Source: G963666945 sp963666945 (GTDB lineage Bacteria > Bacteroidota > Bacteroidia > Bacteroidales > Marinifilaceae). From it: a stretch of DNA of 64,000 bases. Below are positions 1 to 8,333 of this stretch, in pieces (positions within the stretch are counted from its first letter, which is position 1; every line of letters begins with the position of its first letter). Below the pieces are notes generated by a model. It ran no database searches. It was not told the DNA's origin and saw nothing but the letters and a program-made list of their open reading frames with translations. The translations under genes were made by a program, and so were the position numbers. The stretch covers positions 3,236-67,235 of the forward strand of contig CAXXRT010000054.1 of the NCBI GenBank assembly GCA_963666945.2, read 5' to 3'.

Positions 1-111
1 TATAATAATAGGGATATAACTACTTATGCAGAAGGGTTTGATGCGATGTTGGAATCAGAGCGAATAAAGAATGAGATATTTAATTGGGAACAAGATTTGT
101 GGCAGTATTAA
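1..111 (+). CDS. C-terminal end of an unidentified protein (cut by window start)
   Basis: An open frame runs from the first base to a TAA at 109-111, giving 36 residues that end in NWEQDLWQY. The composition (acidic and aromatic, no low complexity) looks like a real C-terminus. It is followed by a hairpin terminator before the convergent manC. The family cannot be told from this much sequence; a sugar-nucleotide or glycan gene would fit the neighbour but this is only a guess. Confidence 0.55.
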   Translation, partial: YNNRDITTYAEGFDAMLESERIKNEIFNWEQDLWQY

Positions 112-179
112 AATATTTTAAGAGGGGATTATTTATGATGTCCCCCAAAGTTTGATGTTTAATAATTTATAGGCATATA

Positions 180-210
180 GAATGAGTCCGGTATTGCATT
201 GGACTCATTC
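180..210. terminator. Hairpin terminator between convergent genes
   Basis: Perfect 10-bp inverted repeat GAATGAGTCC (180-189) / GGACTCATTC (201-210) with an 11-base loop, followed on the plus side by a T-rich stretch. It lies between the stop of the partial gene at 111 and the stop of manC at 220, so it can serve both strands. Confidence 0.6.
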
Positions 211-219
211 CATTTAATT

Positions 220-1290
220 TTATTCTTTGAATTTTAGTTTTTCTGCGAATTGTTTTATTCTTGATTCTTCATCTCTGTTGCAAATTAATAGTATGTCATC
301 GTATTCTGCTACTATATAGTTATTGAGACCTTCCACAATAACAGTTTTATTTTTGGGTACGTGAATAATTGAATCCTTAGTGTTAATTAGCTCATTTCTT
401 CCTGTATTAACTACGTTGTTGTTGATGTCTTTAATACTTTGCTCATGAAAAGATTTCCAGGATCCAAGGTCTGACCATCCGAAATTTGCACTAAGTACAC
501 ATACGTTGTTGGCTTTTTCCATTATGCCGTAGTCAATAGAAATTCCATGTGATTCTGCATATACTTCGTGAATATATTCAAGCTCAAGGTTAGTGTTAAG
601 ATATTTTAATCCGTTCTCAAATAGTGCAGTTAGATTTGGTAAATATAACTTGAATGCGTTTAGTATGGTGTTTACATTCCAGAGGAAGATTCCGGAATTC
701 CACAGGAAATCACCTGATTTGTAAAAAATTTCAGCTAATTCGGGATCAGGTTTTTCTGTAAATGTTTTAACTTTTTTAATATTGAAATATCCAGGATAAT
801 TAGAGTTTATTTGAATATATCCATATCCGGGTTCAGGTCTGTGAGGTACAATTCCTAAAGTAAGAATATTTCCTGTTTTCTCAACAAAATCTAAACCTGT
901 TACCAGATAATCGGCAAAAAGTTTCTCGTCTAAAATAATATGATCAGAAGGAGCTACAATAATGTTGGCATTTTCGCATCTGCTTTTGATTTTATAAGCT
1001 GCATACGCAATGCATGGTGCAGTATTCCTTCTGAAAGGCTCAGTTAGAATGTTATTATCAGGTATTTCTGGTATTTGCTCTTTAACTAGGTTGTAGAAAT
1101 TTTGCCCTGTGACAACAAGTATATTTTCTATCGGACATACTTGTTTAAGTCTATAGAATGTTTGCTGTAGGAGGGTTTTTCCAGTGCCAAGAATATCTAT
1201 AAATTGTTTTGGTCTTTTAGAATTGCTTAATGGCCAGAATCTTGTTCCAATACCCCCGGCCATTATAACTGCGTAGTCGTTTGTATGCAT
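220..1290 (-). CDS. manC: Mannose-1-phosphate guanylyltransferase
   Basis: Makes GDP-mannose from mannose 1-phosphate and GTP in the cytoplasm, a precursor for surface polysaccharide. The 356-residue protein starts with the nucleotidyltransferase signature GGIGTRFWPLS followed by RPKQF (about residues 12-29). It also carries TEPFRRNTAP, APSDH and FTEKP, and a late GWSDLGSW motif typical of the family. It ends without the C-terminal cupin (mannose-6-phosphate isomerase) domain of the longer bifunctional enzymes, so it is the short monofunctional form common in Bacteroidota. It is transcribed away from the mla genes, with 117 bases between the two starts. Confidence 0.93.
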   Translation of the reverse strand: MHTNDYAVIMAGGIGTRFWPLSNSKRPKQFIDILGTGKTLLQQTFYRLKQVCPIENILVVTGQNFYNLVKEQIPEIPDNNILTEPFRRNTAPCIAYAAYKIKSRCENANIIVAPSDHIILDEKLFADYLVTGLDFVEKTGNILTLGIVPHRPEPGYGYIQINSNYPGYFNIKKVKTFTEKPDPELAEIFYKSGDFLWNSGIFLWNVNTILNAFKLYLPNLTALFENGLKYLNTNLELEYIHEVYAESHGISIDYGIMEKANNVCVLSANFGWSDLGSWKSFHEQSIKDINNNVVNTGRNELINTKDSIIHVPKNKTVIVEGLNNYIVAEYDDILLICNRDEESRIKQFAEKLKFKE

Positions 1291-1407
1291 TATAACTACT
1301 TTTTGTTAATTTAAATTTATTTTGTTTGATCATCTAAAATAGTAAAATAGACTAATATTAATGTACATTTTGAATAAATATTTATATTTTTACTATAAAA
1401 TTAGACT

Positions 1408-2148
1408 ATGCAATATTTGAATACTTTAGGAAAGTTTGCAATATTTATCTTTAAAGTTTTTGCTAAGCCTGAAAGGAGGAAACTTATAGTTAAAGAGATT
1501 GTCACTGAAATTAATAAACTTGGAATTAATTCTATTTCTTTAGTAATAATAATTTCTTTTTTTATTGGGTCTGTGATAACATTGCAAACTGCTTACAATA
1601 TGGAATCGCCTCTGTTGCCCAGATATCTTATAGGGTATTTAACCAGAGAATCGATGTTGTTGGAGTTTTCATCAACGATTGTAAGTTTGATATTAGCTGG
1701 TAAGATCGGTTCTAATATAGCCTCTGAAATTGGTTCAATGAGAATTACCGAGCAGATAGATGCTCTTGAGTTAATGGGGGTGAATTCTGCCTCGTTTCTT
1801 GTTTTTCCTAAAGTAATTGCGGCTATGTTGATTAATCCTATTTTATATATACTTAGCGCATTTGTAGGAATGTTGGGTGGAATTATAGCTGGATATTTTA
1901 GTGGGGTTGTAAATATTGAAGATTTTATTCAGGGTTTACATTATGATTTCAACGCGTATTATATTACGTATTCTATTATAAAGACCATCTTTTTTGGTTT
2001 TGTTATTACTGCAATACCATCTTTTTATGGTTATTATGTAAGTGGCGGGGCTTTGGAAGTTGGGAAGTCCAGTACCAGAGCTGTTGTGCATAGTAGTATC
2101 TTTGTGCTGCTTATTAATCTAATTTTAACTCACTTACTTCTTAATTAA
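1408..2148 (+). CDS. mlaE: MlaE-family lipid ABC transporter permease
   Basis: Inner-membrane permease of an Mla-type phospholipid/lipid transporter that helps maintain outer-membrane asymmetry. The 246 residues contain several hydrophobic segments and the diagnostic family stretch around residues 90-125, with SEIGSMRITEQIDALELMG. Length matches the family. The ATPase gene follows 5 bases downstream, an operon. No MlaD substrate-binding gene is present next to it; in this phylum that gene is often elsewhere. Confidence 0.9.
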   Translation: MQYLNTLGKFAIFIFKVFAKPERRKLIVKEIVTEINKLGINSISLVIIISFFIGSVITLQTAYNMESPLLPRYLIGYLTRESMLLEFSSTIVSLILAGKIGSNIASEIGSMRITEQIDALELMGVNSASFLVFPKVIAAMLINPILYILSAFVGMLGGIIAGYFSGVVNIEDFIQGLHYDFNAYYITYSIIKTIFFGFVITAIPSFYGYYVSGGALEVGKSSTRAVVHSSIFVLLINLILTHLLLN

Positions 2149-2153
2149 GGTTT

Positions 2154-2912
2154 ATGATAAGAGTAGAGCATGTTAATAAGGCATTTGGAAATAATGAAGT
2201 TCTTAAGGATATTTCTGTTGAATTTCATAAAGGGAAGACTAATCTAATAATTGGCAGAAGTGGATCGGGTAAAACAGTTCTTTTAAAATCGATTATTGGA
2301 CTATTCGCTGTGGATTCAGGAAATATTTGGTATGGAGATAGCGATATAACAAAATTAAACTTTAAACAAGTCAAGAATCTAAGAAAAGAGGTTGGAATGG
2401 TTTTTCAGGGAGGAGCATTGTTTGATTCTTATTCCGTAGAAGAAAATGTGATGTTTCCTTTAGATATGTTTTCTGATATGAGTTTAATAGAAAAGAAAGA
2501 AAGAGTAAGATTTTGTCTTGAAAAGGTCGATCTTAAAAATGTGGAGATGCTTTATCCTCCTGAGATTAGTGGTGGTATGAAAAAAAGAGTGGCAATAGCA
2601 AGGGCAATTGCTCTTAATCCGAGGTATTTATTTTGTGATGAACCTAATTCCGGGCTTGATCCTGTTACTGCAATTAAAATAGACAATCTTATTATGCAGC
2701 TCACTAAAGATTTTAATATGACAACTATTATTAATACTCATGATATGAACTCTGTGATGGAGATAGGAGAAAAGATTTTATTTATTAACGAGGGTAAAAA
2801 TTGTTGGGAAGGAACTAAAGAAACTATTTTCGATAGCGAGAATGAGATTTTAAATAATTTTGTTTTTGCTTCAGAATTGTGTAAGACTATAAAAAGAGAT
2901 AAAGACATTTAA
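2154..2912 (+). CDS. mlaF: MlaF-family lipid ABC transporter ATPase
   Basis: Cytoplasmic ATPase partner of the MlaE permease just upstream. The 252 residues show Walker A GRSGSGKT (about 36-43), Q-loop region GMVFQGGALF, the ABC signature SGGMKKRVAIARA, Walker B YLFCDEPNSGLDP and an H-loop NTHDM. The SGGM signature and FQGGALFDS are typical of the MlaF subgroup. It is translated from an ATG 5 bases after the permease stop, so the two are probably coupled. Confidence 0.92.
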   Translation: MIRVEHVNKAFGNNEVLKDISVEFHKGKTNLIIGRSGSGKTVLLKSIIGLFAVDSGNIWYGDSDITKLNFKQVKNLRKEVGMVFQGGALFDSYSVEENVMFPLDMFSDMSLIEKKERVRFCLEKVDLKNVEMLYPPEISGGMKKRVAIARAIALNPRYLFCDEPNSGLDPVTAIKIDNLIMQLTKDFNMTTIINTHDMNSVMEIGEKILFINEGKNCWEGTKETIFDSENEILNNFVFASELCKTIKRDKDI

Positions 2913-2922
2913 GTATTTATTT

Positions 2923-2930
2923 TATCTTTG
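2923..2930 (+). promoter_or_regulatory. Bacteroidota -7 element for the DUF4296 gene
   Basis: TATCTTTG matches TAnnTTTG exactly and lies 22 bases before the ATG at 2953, just after mlaF. No TTTG is found at the expected 19-base spacing upstream, so only the -7 half is supported. Confidence 0.45.
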
Positions 2931-2952
2931 TTTCTTAATTAAAGTTGTAAAT

Positions 2953-3732
2953 ATGAGATATTATATATTAATTTTTGTAATAATATTAATCGCGTCTTGT
3001 GGGAGAAAGGTAAAGGCTCCTTTAAATCGGGAAGAATTCACTAATCTGCTTATCGATGTTCATTTTATCGATGGAATATTGGGGGTAGAGGGATACAGTA
3101 AAGCTCGCGGTAGTCTTGAGTATCAGAAATATTATAATAGTATATTTAATAAGTATGGGATTACTTCTGCTGATTTTGATAGTTGTATAGTTATTTATTC
3201 GCAGAATCTTATAGAATATGAGAAGATTTATCAGGTGGTTGTTGATTCTTTGAACCAATTTAAAAGTGGTTATGACCTGGAGTTACAGGAAAAGTTGAAA
3301 AGAGATACATCGAATTTATGGAGTTGTGAAAAGTCATATTCATTTCCCTCTGATTCTGCTAATATTGTTGAGTGTGATGTGCCTTTTAATGAGTCAGGTA
3401 TGTATTCTTTGAGTCTGAGAGTTAAATTTAAGGAAGGGGATAAGGGTGTTAATAATAGGATTACTGGATTTTTTGTAAAAAAGAATAGGGTTGGTTATGA
3501 TACAATTATTCCTTTTGATACGATAAAATTGCGAGCTGATACTGTGTGGAGATATTACAGCATGCATAAATTCGCTGATGATACTACCTATATTCGTTTG
3601 CATTTTAAGATTCTTGATTGCGATAATGTAGATTCTATTATAAACCGGAATGCTGACATTAAATCAATAAAACTTGTTAATCCAATGTTTGAAGGCCATA
3701 TGCGTAGAATTGAAGATTTTCAGAGGCGATGA
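2953..3732 (+). CDS. DUF4296 lipoprotein
   Basis: A 259-residue lipoprotein: hydrophobic N-terminus ending in a lipobox IIASC with Cys16, so it should be lipid-anchored in the envelope. Residues 24-110 (REEFTNLLIDVHFIDGILG and the following helices) match the DUF4296 domain, a Bacteroidota-specific family without known function. The rest looks like a beta-rich domain. Its stop overlaps the start of the next gene (ATGA), suggesting translational coupling. Confidence 0.82.
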   Translation: MRYYILIFVIILIASCGRKVKAPLNREEFTNLLIDVHFIDGILGVEGYSKARGSLEYQKYYNSIFNKYGITSADFDSCIVIYSQNLIEYEKIYQVVVDSLNQFKSGYDLELQEKLKRDTSNLWSCEKSYSFPSDSANIVECDVPFNESGMYSLSLRVKFKEGDKGVNNRITGFFVKKNRVGYDTIIPFDTIKLRADTVWRYYSMHKFADDTTYIRLHFKILDCDNVDSIINRNADIKSIKLVNPMFEGHMRRIEDFQRR

Positions 3733-4070
3733 GAAAGTTGACGGCTAATTATATTTATTCCTGTAATTCAGGTTTTCTTAAATATGGAATAATTATTTTA
3801 GATGATAAAAATTCTGTTATAGAAATAATTAATACTAATGGAATAATGAAGGAGATCGAGGGGTTGGAATTTTATTCCGGGCTTCTTGTTTCTGGAAGAA
3901 TTGAAAGATTGGAGTTATCCGGGCAAAGTAGATCTGAGGAGTTGTCAATTGAGATGTTGTTAGATCCTTTACTACGAGATAAGCCCTCAGTTGGAGTTAC
4001 TTTAATAGAAGATGCGGATTTAATTAATTTTAAAATCAAAACTTCTGCAAGACTTAGGATTATTGCCTAG
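3729..4070 (+). CDS. Miniature amidohydrolase-derived protein lacking the catalytic barrel
   Basis: A 113-residue protein whose ATG overlaps the stop of the DUF4296 gene. Its first half (SANYIY-like start TANYIYSCN, then GIIILDDKN, LEFYSGLLVSG) resembles the N-terminal beta-sandwich of metal-dependent amidohydrolases of the cytosine/aminofutalosine deaminase type. Its last 40 residues (KPSVGVTLIEDADLINFKI) resemble the C-terminal strands of the same fold. The TIM barrel with its metal-binding HxH and other catalytic residues is absent. Catalysis is therefore unlikely. The assignment rests on remembered family sequences, not on a search. Confidence 0.6.
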   Translation: MRKLTANYIYSCNSGFLKYGIIILDDKNSVIEIINTNGIMKEIEGLEFYSGLLVSGRIERLELSGQSRSEELSIEMLLDPLLRDKPSVGVTLIEDADLINFKIKTSARLRIIA

Positions 4071-4209
4071 GAATTTTTGAATTAAGTGTAAAGATTTATT
4101 TATAAATGTTATTATTTTTGATTTAAATAAAGTTCAATTATAGGAACTTTTAAAACCTACTTACACAGATTTTTGGATAGTCCCTTATATTTATAACTTT
4201 AATATATTC

Positions 4210-4242
4210 AAGGTATGCCTTAGAATTGATGAAGCATACCTT
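4210..4242. terminator. Hairpin between convergent genes
   Basis: Perfect 9-bp inverted repeat AAGGTATGC (4210-4218) / GCATACCTT (4234-4242) in the 189-base gap between the plus-strand gene ending at 4070 and the minus-strand PspC gene ending at 4260. The U-tract is weak on either strand, so termination is inferred from position. Nothing else is seen in this gap. Confidence 0.45.
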
Positions 4243-4259
4243 CTCTAAAACCTCATTAC

Positions 4260-4850
4260 TCAAAGAATTTTAGACTTTAGATTTTCCTTTACATCTGCAT
4301 ATTCTTGTTTTATTGATTTTTCTATATTAGATAAGTTTATAGGCTCTCCTTTCATTTCAAGTTTTTGTTTTATTGTAATTGCCTTTGGTGTAACTATCCA
4401 AAGTATCATGTAGATTATTACAGCAATTCCAAAGGATGCAAAAGCAAGTATTATAAATAATATCCTTGCAAGTATTATTGGCAATCCAAAATATGCAGCT
4501 AATCCTGATGCAACACCCCCAAATATTCTGCTGTCCTGATCTCTATACAGTTTTTTGGCCACTTTATAACTTATTTGTGGTTCTTCATCTTCAAATATAT
4601 CTTCAGGGTTACCTAGTATGATTATAATATTTGTAATTTCTTCTATAGTTACGACTGCATGAGTTCCTGATATCTTTTCATTGAGTAGTTCAGCTATTCT
4701 GCTTTCTATGTCGTTTATTATTTCTTTTCCTTCTTCTGAGTCCCTATAGTGTTTTTTTAGGGATTCAATATATGAGTTGAGTTTTTCGTAGGCATCTTCA
4801 TCAAGGTGAAAAACAAAACCGCCGATGTTTACATCTAAAGTACGTTTCAT
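4260..4850 (-). CDS. PspC-domain membrane protein
   Basis: A 196-residue protein. The N-terminal 80 residues (NIGGFVFHLDEDAY, then an acidic helix with IINDIESRIAELLNE) are soluble and match the usual N-terminal domain of Bacteroidota PspC proteins. Residues about 105-160 form the PspC domain, with RIFGGVASGLAAYFGLP and two hydrophobic helices. PspC proteins act in envelope stress. It is the second gene of an operon with a PadR regulator 26 bases upstream, a pairing common in this phylum. Confidence 0.85.
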   Translation of the reverse strand: MKRTLDVNIGGFVFHLDEDAYEKLNSYIESLKKHYRDSEEGKEIINDIESRIAELLNEKISGTHAVVTIEEITNIIIILGNPEDIFEDEEPQISYKVAKKLYRDQDSRIFGGVASGLAAYFGLPIILARILFIILAFASFGIAVIIYMILWIVTPKAITIKQKLEMKGEPINLSNIEKSIKQEYADVKENLKSKIL

Positions 4851-4876
4851 ATTTTTTTGTTTTAGGGTTTATGATA

Positions 4877-5200
4877 TTAAGATTTTATAGAATTAACTGC
4901 TTCGATAAGTTTCTTCCATGATGAGTCCAGTTCCGATAAAAAAATGTTCCCGGTATCTGTTAGAGTATAATATTTTCGAGGAGGGCCTTGTGTTGATTCC
5001 TCCCAGCGGTATGCGAGATAGCCTGCATTTTTTAGCCTTGTAAGAAGGGGGTATAGAGTGCCTTCTACTACAATCATTTGTGAGTCTTTCATACGACTGA
5101 TTATTTCAGAGGCATAGGCATCCTGATTCGACAATATTAAAAGAATGCAATACTCAAGTACTCCTTTTCGCATTTGGGCTTTTGTGTTTTCAGCATTCAT
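4877..5200 (-). CDS. PadR-family transcriptional regulator
   Basis: A 107-residue winged-helix repressor. The start chosen is the ATG at 5198-5200 (MNAENTKAQMRKG); a longer reading frame upstream crosses the promoter and is rejected. Family marks are the first helix GVLEYCILLIL, YASEII, VVEGTLYPLLTRL and the wing GPPRKYYTLT. Immediately upstream lies a perfect palindrome that overlaps its -33 element, so it probably represses its own operon with pspC. The inducing signal is unknown; PadR/PspC pairs are often tied to membrane stress. Confidence 0.88.
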   Translation of the reverse strand: MNAENTKAQMRKGVLEYCILLILSNQDAYASEIISRMKDSQMIVVEGTLYPLLTRLKNAGYLAYRWEESTQGPPRKYYTLTDTGNIFLSELDSSWKKLIEAVNSIKS

Positions 5201-5234
5201 AATGGTATTTGTTTGAATTATTGTGTTTCTATTG

Positions 5235-5277
5235 CAAATATATGGAATATATACTACTATGCAAAACATAGTAGTAT
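5235..5277 (-). promoter_or_regulatory. PadR promoter with overlapping palindromic operator
   Basis: Read on the minus strand there is TTTG (5262-5265) then exactly 19 bases then TATATTTG (5235-5242), a full Bacteroidota promoter. A perfect inverted repeat with 11-base arms, ATACTACTATG (5251-5261) and CATAGTAGTAT (5267-5277), is centred on the -33 element, which forms its 5-base spacer. A regulator bound there would block the sigma factor, fitting autorepression by PadR. Confidence 0.8.
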
Positions 5278-5374
5278 GTTTTTATAAGAAATGTAGCTTT
5301 TTAATGGATTATTGTGTATTTAATGAATAGTGATGGAATGTTTATGGTTTTTTGAGGCAGGTATGAATAAAAAA

Positions 5375-5407
5375 ATCCCGGAACCTAATGGAGCCGGGAT
5401 CTTTTTA
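5375..5407 (-). terminator. Rho-independent terminator of the oxidoreductase operon
   Basis: Inverted repeat ATCCCGG (5375-5381) / CCGGGAT (5394-5400) just after the last gene of the minus-strand operon (stop at 5421). An A-run before the left arm gives a U-tract on the minus strand, and a T-run after the right arm gives one on the plus strand, so it is bidirectional in form. Confidence 0.8.
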
Positions 5408-5420
5408 TTTATGTTGTGTA

Positions 5421-5972
5421 TTATATTTCATTCACAACTTCCACGCTGTTTATACCTTTTTCTATAGCTTGAAGGTTTAGTGGAATTAATTTGTGGTGAC
5501 GTTCGGGTAATGATTTCTCAAGACCTTTTCTTACATTTTCAATTTTTACAAGAGGCTTAACCTTAAGGTATCCACCGAGAATGATCATGTTGAAAGTCTT
5601 TGGATTTCCCATATCCGAAGCAATGCTTGTTCCTTCTATTTTGTAGATGTTTATATCTTTGCGAGAAGGATGCTTAGTTATACCGTTGGGATCATATAAA
5701 AGAGTGCCACCTGGTTTAACTGCATGTTCAAACTTATCCATAGACTGTTGGTTAAGAATAACAGCAGTATCATATTGTGTAAGTATAGGTGAACTTATTC
5801 TATCATCGCTAAGGATTACTGTAACGTTTGCAGTTCCACCACGCATTTCAGGACCGTAAGAAGGCATCCAAGAAACTTCCTGGTCTTGCATGATTCCTGA
5901 ATAAGCAAGAATCTTACCCATAGAAAGAACTCCTTGTCCTCCAAATCCGGCGATTATTATTTCTTCTGTCAT
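5421..5972 (-). CDS. 2-oxoacid:ferredoxin oxidoreductase, gamma subunit
   Basis: A 183-residue subunit of the cytoplasmic enzyme that oxidatively decarboxylates 2-oxoacids to acyl-CoA while reducing ferredoxin. It begins with the family motif GFGGQGVLSMGKIL (about residues 9-22) and has PSYGPEMRGGTANV and the IILNQQSM-like stretch typical of KorC/VorA-type gamma subunits. It is the last gene of a four-gene operon (delta, alpha, beta, gamma). The substrate, branched-chain 2-oxoacid or 2-oxoglutarate, cannot be told from sequence alone. Confidence 0.9.
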   Translation of the reverse strand: MTEEIIIAGFGGQGVLSMGKILAYSGIMQDQEVSWMPSYGPEMRGGTANVTVILSDDRISSPILTQYDTAVILNQQSMDKFEHAVKPGGTLLYDPNGITKHPSRKDINIYKIEGTSIASDMGNPKTFNMIILGGYLKVKPLVKIENVRKGLEKSLPERHHKLIPLNLQAIEKGINSVEVVNEI

Positions 5973-6018
5973 AACTTCTCTGTTGTTAGTTTAATTAAAT
6001 CTTTAATGATGTTTGAGT

Positions 6019-6786
6019 TTATTCGTCTTTCATATCTCCTAAAGGATATTTAGGGAACATATTCTCAACCATCCATTCGTTTGATTTTACAGGAGAAAGT
6101 TTCCATCCTGAGTTACATGTACCAACAACTTCAACAAATGAAGTTCCTTTGTTTTTGCCAGCATTTTCAAAAGCTTTTCTGATAGCTTTTTTAGCTTTTC
6201 TAACGTGGTTAGCAGTGTGAGCTGCTTGTCTAGTCACATAGCAGGTACCAGGAAGCTGTGCGATAAGCTCAGTAATTTTCATTGTGTGTCCATTAAGAGC
6301 TACATCTCTACCGTAAGGAGTAGTTGCAGTTATCTGTCCTTCTAGAGTAGTTGGAGCCATTTGTCCACCAGTCATTCCGTAGATAGCGTTGTTGATAAAA
6401 ATTACAACAATGTTTTCTCCACGATTACAAGCGTGCATGATTTCAGCACAACCAATAGAGGCAAGGTCACCATCTCCCTGATATGTAAATACATATTTCT
6501 CAGGGTGAAGTCTGCTTACTGCTGTAGCAAGAGCAGGAGCTCTACCGTGAGCAGCTTCTTGCCAGTCAATATCAAGGTAGTTGTATGCAAGCACAGAACA
6601 CCCTACAGGAGAAATACCAATAGTTTGATCCTGTATTTCCATTTCTTCAATAACTTCTGCAACAAGCTTGTGAACTACCCCGTGAGTACAACCTGGGCAG
6701 TAGTGCATGATGTTATCTGTAAGAACCGGAGTCTTTTTATAAATCAGGTTCTCTTCTTTTATTATATCTTTTAAATCTTCTGCCAT
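6019..6786 (-). CDS. 2-oxoacid:ferredoxin oxidoreductase, beta (thiamine diphosphate) subunit
   Basis: 255-residue subunit that binds thiamine diphosphate. YCPGCTHGVVHK near residue 29 carries the cluster-associated CxxC; QGDGDLASIGCAEIMHA followed by FINNAIYGMTGGQ is the GDG...NN cofactor-binding motif with its Mg ligands. Length fits KorB/VorA beta subunits. The start is 4 bases after the alpha-subunit stop, so translation is probably coupled. Confidence 0.92.
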   Translation of the reverse strand: MAEDLKDIIKEENLIYKKTPVLTDNIMHYCPGCTHGVVHKLVAEVIEEMEIQDQTIGISPVGCSVLAYNYLDIDWQEAAHGRAPALATAVSRLHPEKYVFTYQGDGDLASIGCAEIMHACNRGENIVVIFINNAIYGMTGGQMAPTTLEGQITATTPYGRDVALNGHTMKITELIAQLPGTCYVTRQAAHTANHVRKAKKAIRKAFENAGKNKGTSFVEVVGTCNSGWKLSPVKSNEWMVENMFPKYPLGDMKDE

Positions 6787-6790
6787 GATC

Positions 6791-7876
6791 TTATGCTCCT
6801 ATAATTTTTTGTTCAAGGGCTTCAACAACTTCTTCAGGACTATGAATTACTCCGCCGTAACGTCCAAAATGCTCTACTGGCACTTTACCGTTGACAGCAA
6901 GACGAATATCTTCTACCATTTGTCCTGCACTCATTTCTACAGATAAAATTCCTTTTACCTGTCCTAGCATTTCTTGAATTGCTTTAGTTGGGTAAGGGAA
7001 AAGAGTAATAGGACGGAGTAAACCTACTTTAATTCCTTTTTCTCTTGCAATCTGCATTGATTTTTGGCAAATACGGGCACTTGATCCGTAAGCTATGAAA
7101 AGATAGTCTGCATCGTCGCAATCTATTTTTTCAAACATTACATCATTTTCTTGCATTGCTTTGTATTTTGCCTGAAGTTTGTGATTGAATTGCTCTTGAG
7201 AAGTAGCTTCAAGGTCAAGAGAAGTAGCAATTACTCTTTCTTTACCTTTTTCTTTTCCAGTTGTAGCCCATTCTCCGTGCATTTCTTTAATCTGCTCGTT
7301 AGTCCATCTTGGCTTGAATTCTTTCAATTCAACTTTTTCCATCATCTGTCCGATGATACCATCAGAAAGAATCATACATGGGTTTCGGTATTTGAATGCA
7401 AGATCAAAACCTAATTCCATAAAATCATTCATTTCCTGAACTGATGCAGGTGCAAGTACTATTAAGTGATAATCTCCGTGACCACCACCTTTTACTGCTT
7501 GAAAATAATCTGACTGGGCAGGTTGAATGGTACCAAGACCTGGTCCTCCCCTAACAACGTTGAGAACGACACAAGGTAACTCTGCTCCAGCTAAATATGT
7601 TAGACCTTCCTGCTTAAGGCTGATGCCTGGGCTGGAAGAAGAAGTCATAACTTTTTTCCCACATGCAGCACCACCATAAACCATGTTTATAGCAGCAACT
7701 TCACTTTCAGCCTGAAGAACAACCATTCCGGTTTCCTCCCAAGGCTTACGGGCCATAAGTGTTTCCATTACTTCGGACTGAGGTGTGATAGGATAACCGA
7801 AGTACCCGTCGCATCCGCAACGAATAGCGGCTTCGGCAATAACCTCATTCCCTTTCATTAATCTTACTTCTGCCAT
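6791..7876 (-). CDS. vorB: 2-oxoacid:ferredoxin oxidoreductase, alpha subunit (VorB-like)
   Basis: 361-residue alpha subunit. The start MAEVRLMKGNEVIAEAAIR then CGYPITPQSE-like GYFGYPITPQSEVMETL (about residues 26-42) and TSSSSPGISLKQEG are characteristic of the pyrimidine-binding domain of this family. The closest remembered homologues are annotated in Bacteroides as 3-methyl-2-oxobutanoate dehydrogenase VorB, but KorA is equally possible. Placed between the ferredoxin-like delta gene and the beta subunit. Confidence 0.9.
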   Translation of the reverse strand: MAEVRLMKGNEVIAEAAIRCGCDGYFGYPITPQSEVMETLMARKPWEETGMVVLQAESEVAAINMVYGGAACGKKVMTSSSSPGISLKQEGLTYLAGAELPCVVLNVVRGGPGLGTIQPAQSDYFQAVKGGGHGDYHLIVLAPASVQEMNDFMELGFDLAFKYRNPCMILSDGIIGQMMEKVELKEFKPRWTNEQIKEMHGEWATTGKEKGKERVIATSLDLEATSQEQFNHKLQAKYKAMQENDVMFEKIDCDDADYLFIAYGSSARICQKSMQIAREKGIKVGLLRPITLFPYPTKAIQEMLGQVKGILSVEMSAGQMVEDIRLAVNGKVPVEHFGRYGGVIHSPEEVVEALEQKIIGA

Positions 7877-7904
7877 TTTTTTATAATTTTTTGAAGTTTA
7901 ATTT

Positions 7905-8132
7905 TTATTCTGCCTTAGCTCTATACACAGTAATACAACTGTCTGGGCATACTAACCCGCAACTCGAACAACCAATACAAGCTTCAGGATGGGCCATGTG
8001 TGCATAGCGGTATCCTTTCCCGTTTACTTCATTGGCTAGTTGAATTACGTTTGTAGGACATGCAACAACACAAAGTTCGCATCCCTTACATTTTTCTACG
8101 TCAACAACGATAGCGCCTCTAACTTTTGCCAT
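7905..8132 (-). CDS. 2-oxoacid:ferredoxin oxidoreductase, delta (2x[4Fe-4S]) subunit
   Basis: 75-residue ferredoxin-like subunit, first gene of the operon. Two cluster motifs are seen: CKGCELCVVACP (about residues 14-25) and CIGCSSCGLVCP (about 52-63), each CxxCxxCxxxCP, carrying electrons from the thiamine site to external ferredoxin. 28 bases separate it from the alpha gene. Confidence 0.93.
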   Translation of the reverse strand: MAKVRGAIVVDVEKCKGCELCVVACPTNVIQLANEVNGKGYRYAHMAHPEACIGCSSCGLVCPDSCITVYRAKAE

Positions 8133-8245
8133 AGCTTTATTAGATTATGAATTATAAATAATACTTTAATAATTGCTTAGAAATTCTAAGTAAATTTCGC
8201 GATAAAGTTATGAATTAATATTTAAATTGGGTATGTTTTTTTAAA

Positions 8246-8269
8246 AAAATCCCTCATTTGAGGGATTTT
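8246..8269. terminator. Terminator-like perfect hairpin in gene-poor gap
   Basis: AAAATCCCTCA (8246-8256) / TGAGGGATTTT (8259-8269), 11-bp arms, A-run on one side and T-run on the other. It sits downstream, on the minus strand, of the gene remnant ending at 8334, which it may once have served. Confidence 0.5.
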
Positions 8270-8333
8270 AGAGTATTTATTAAAGCTTGTTTTCCGAATC
8301 TATAATAGCTGCACTATATAGACAAATGCCGTA

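Noticed and set aside
5201..5269. Upstream extension of the PadR protein
   Set aside because: The extension is encoded by the promoter and operator palindrome; the ATG at 5200 gives the normal family start.
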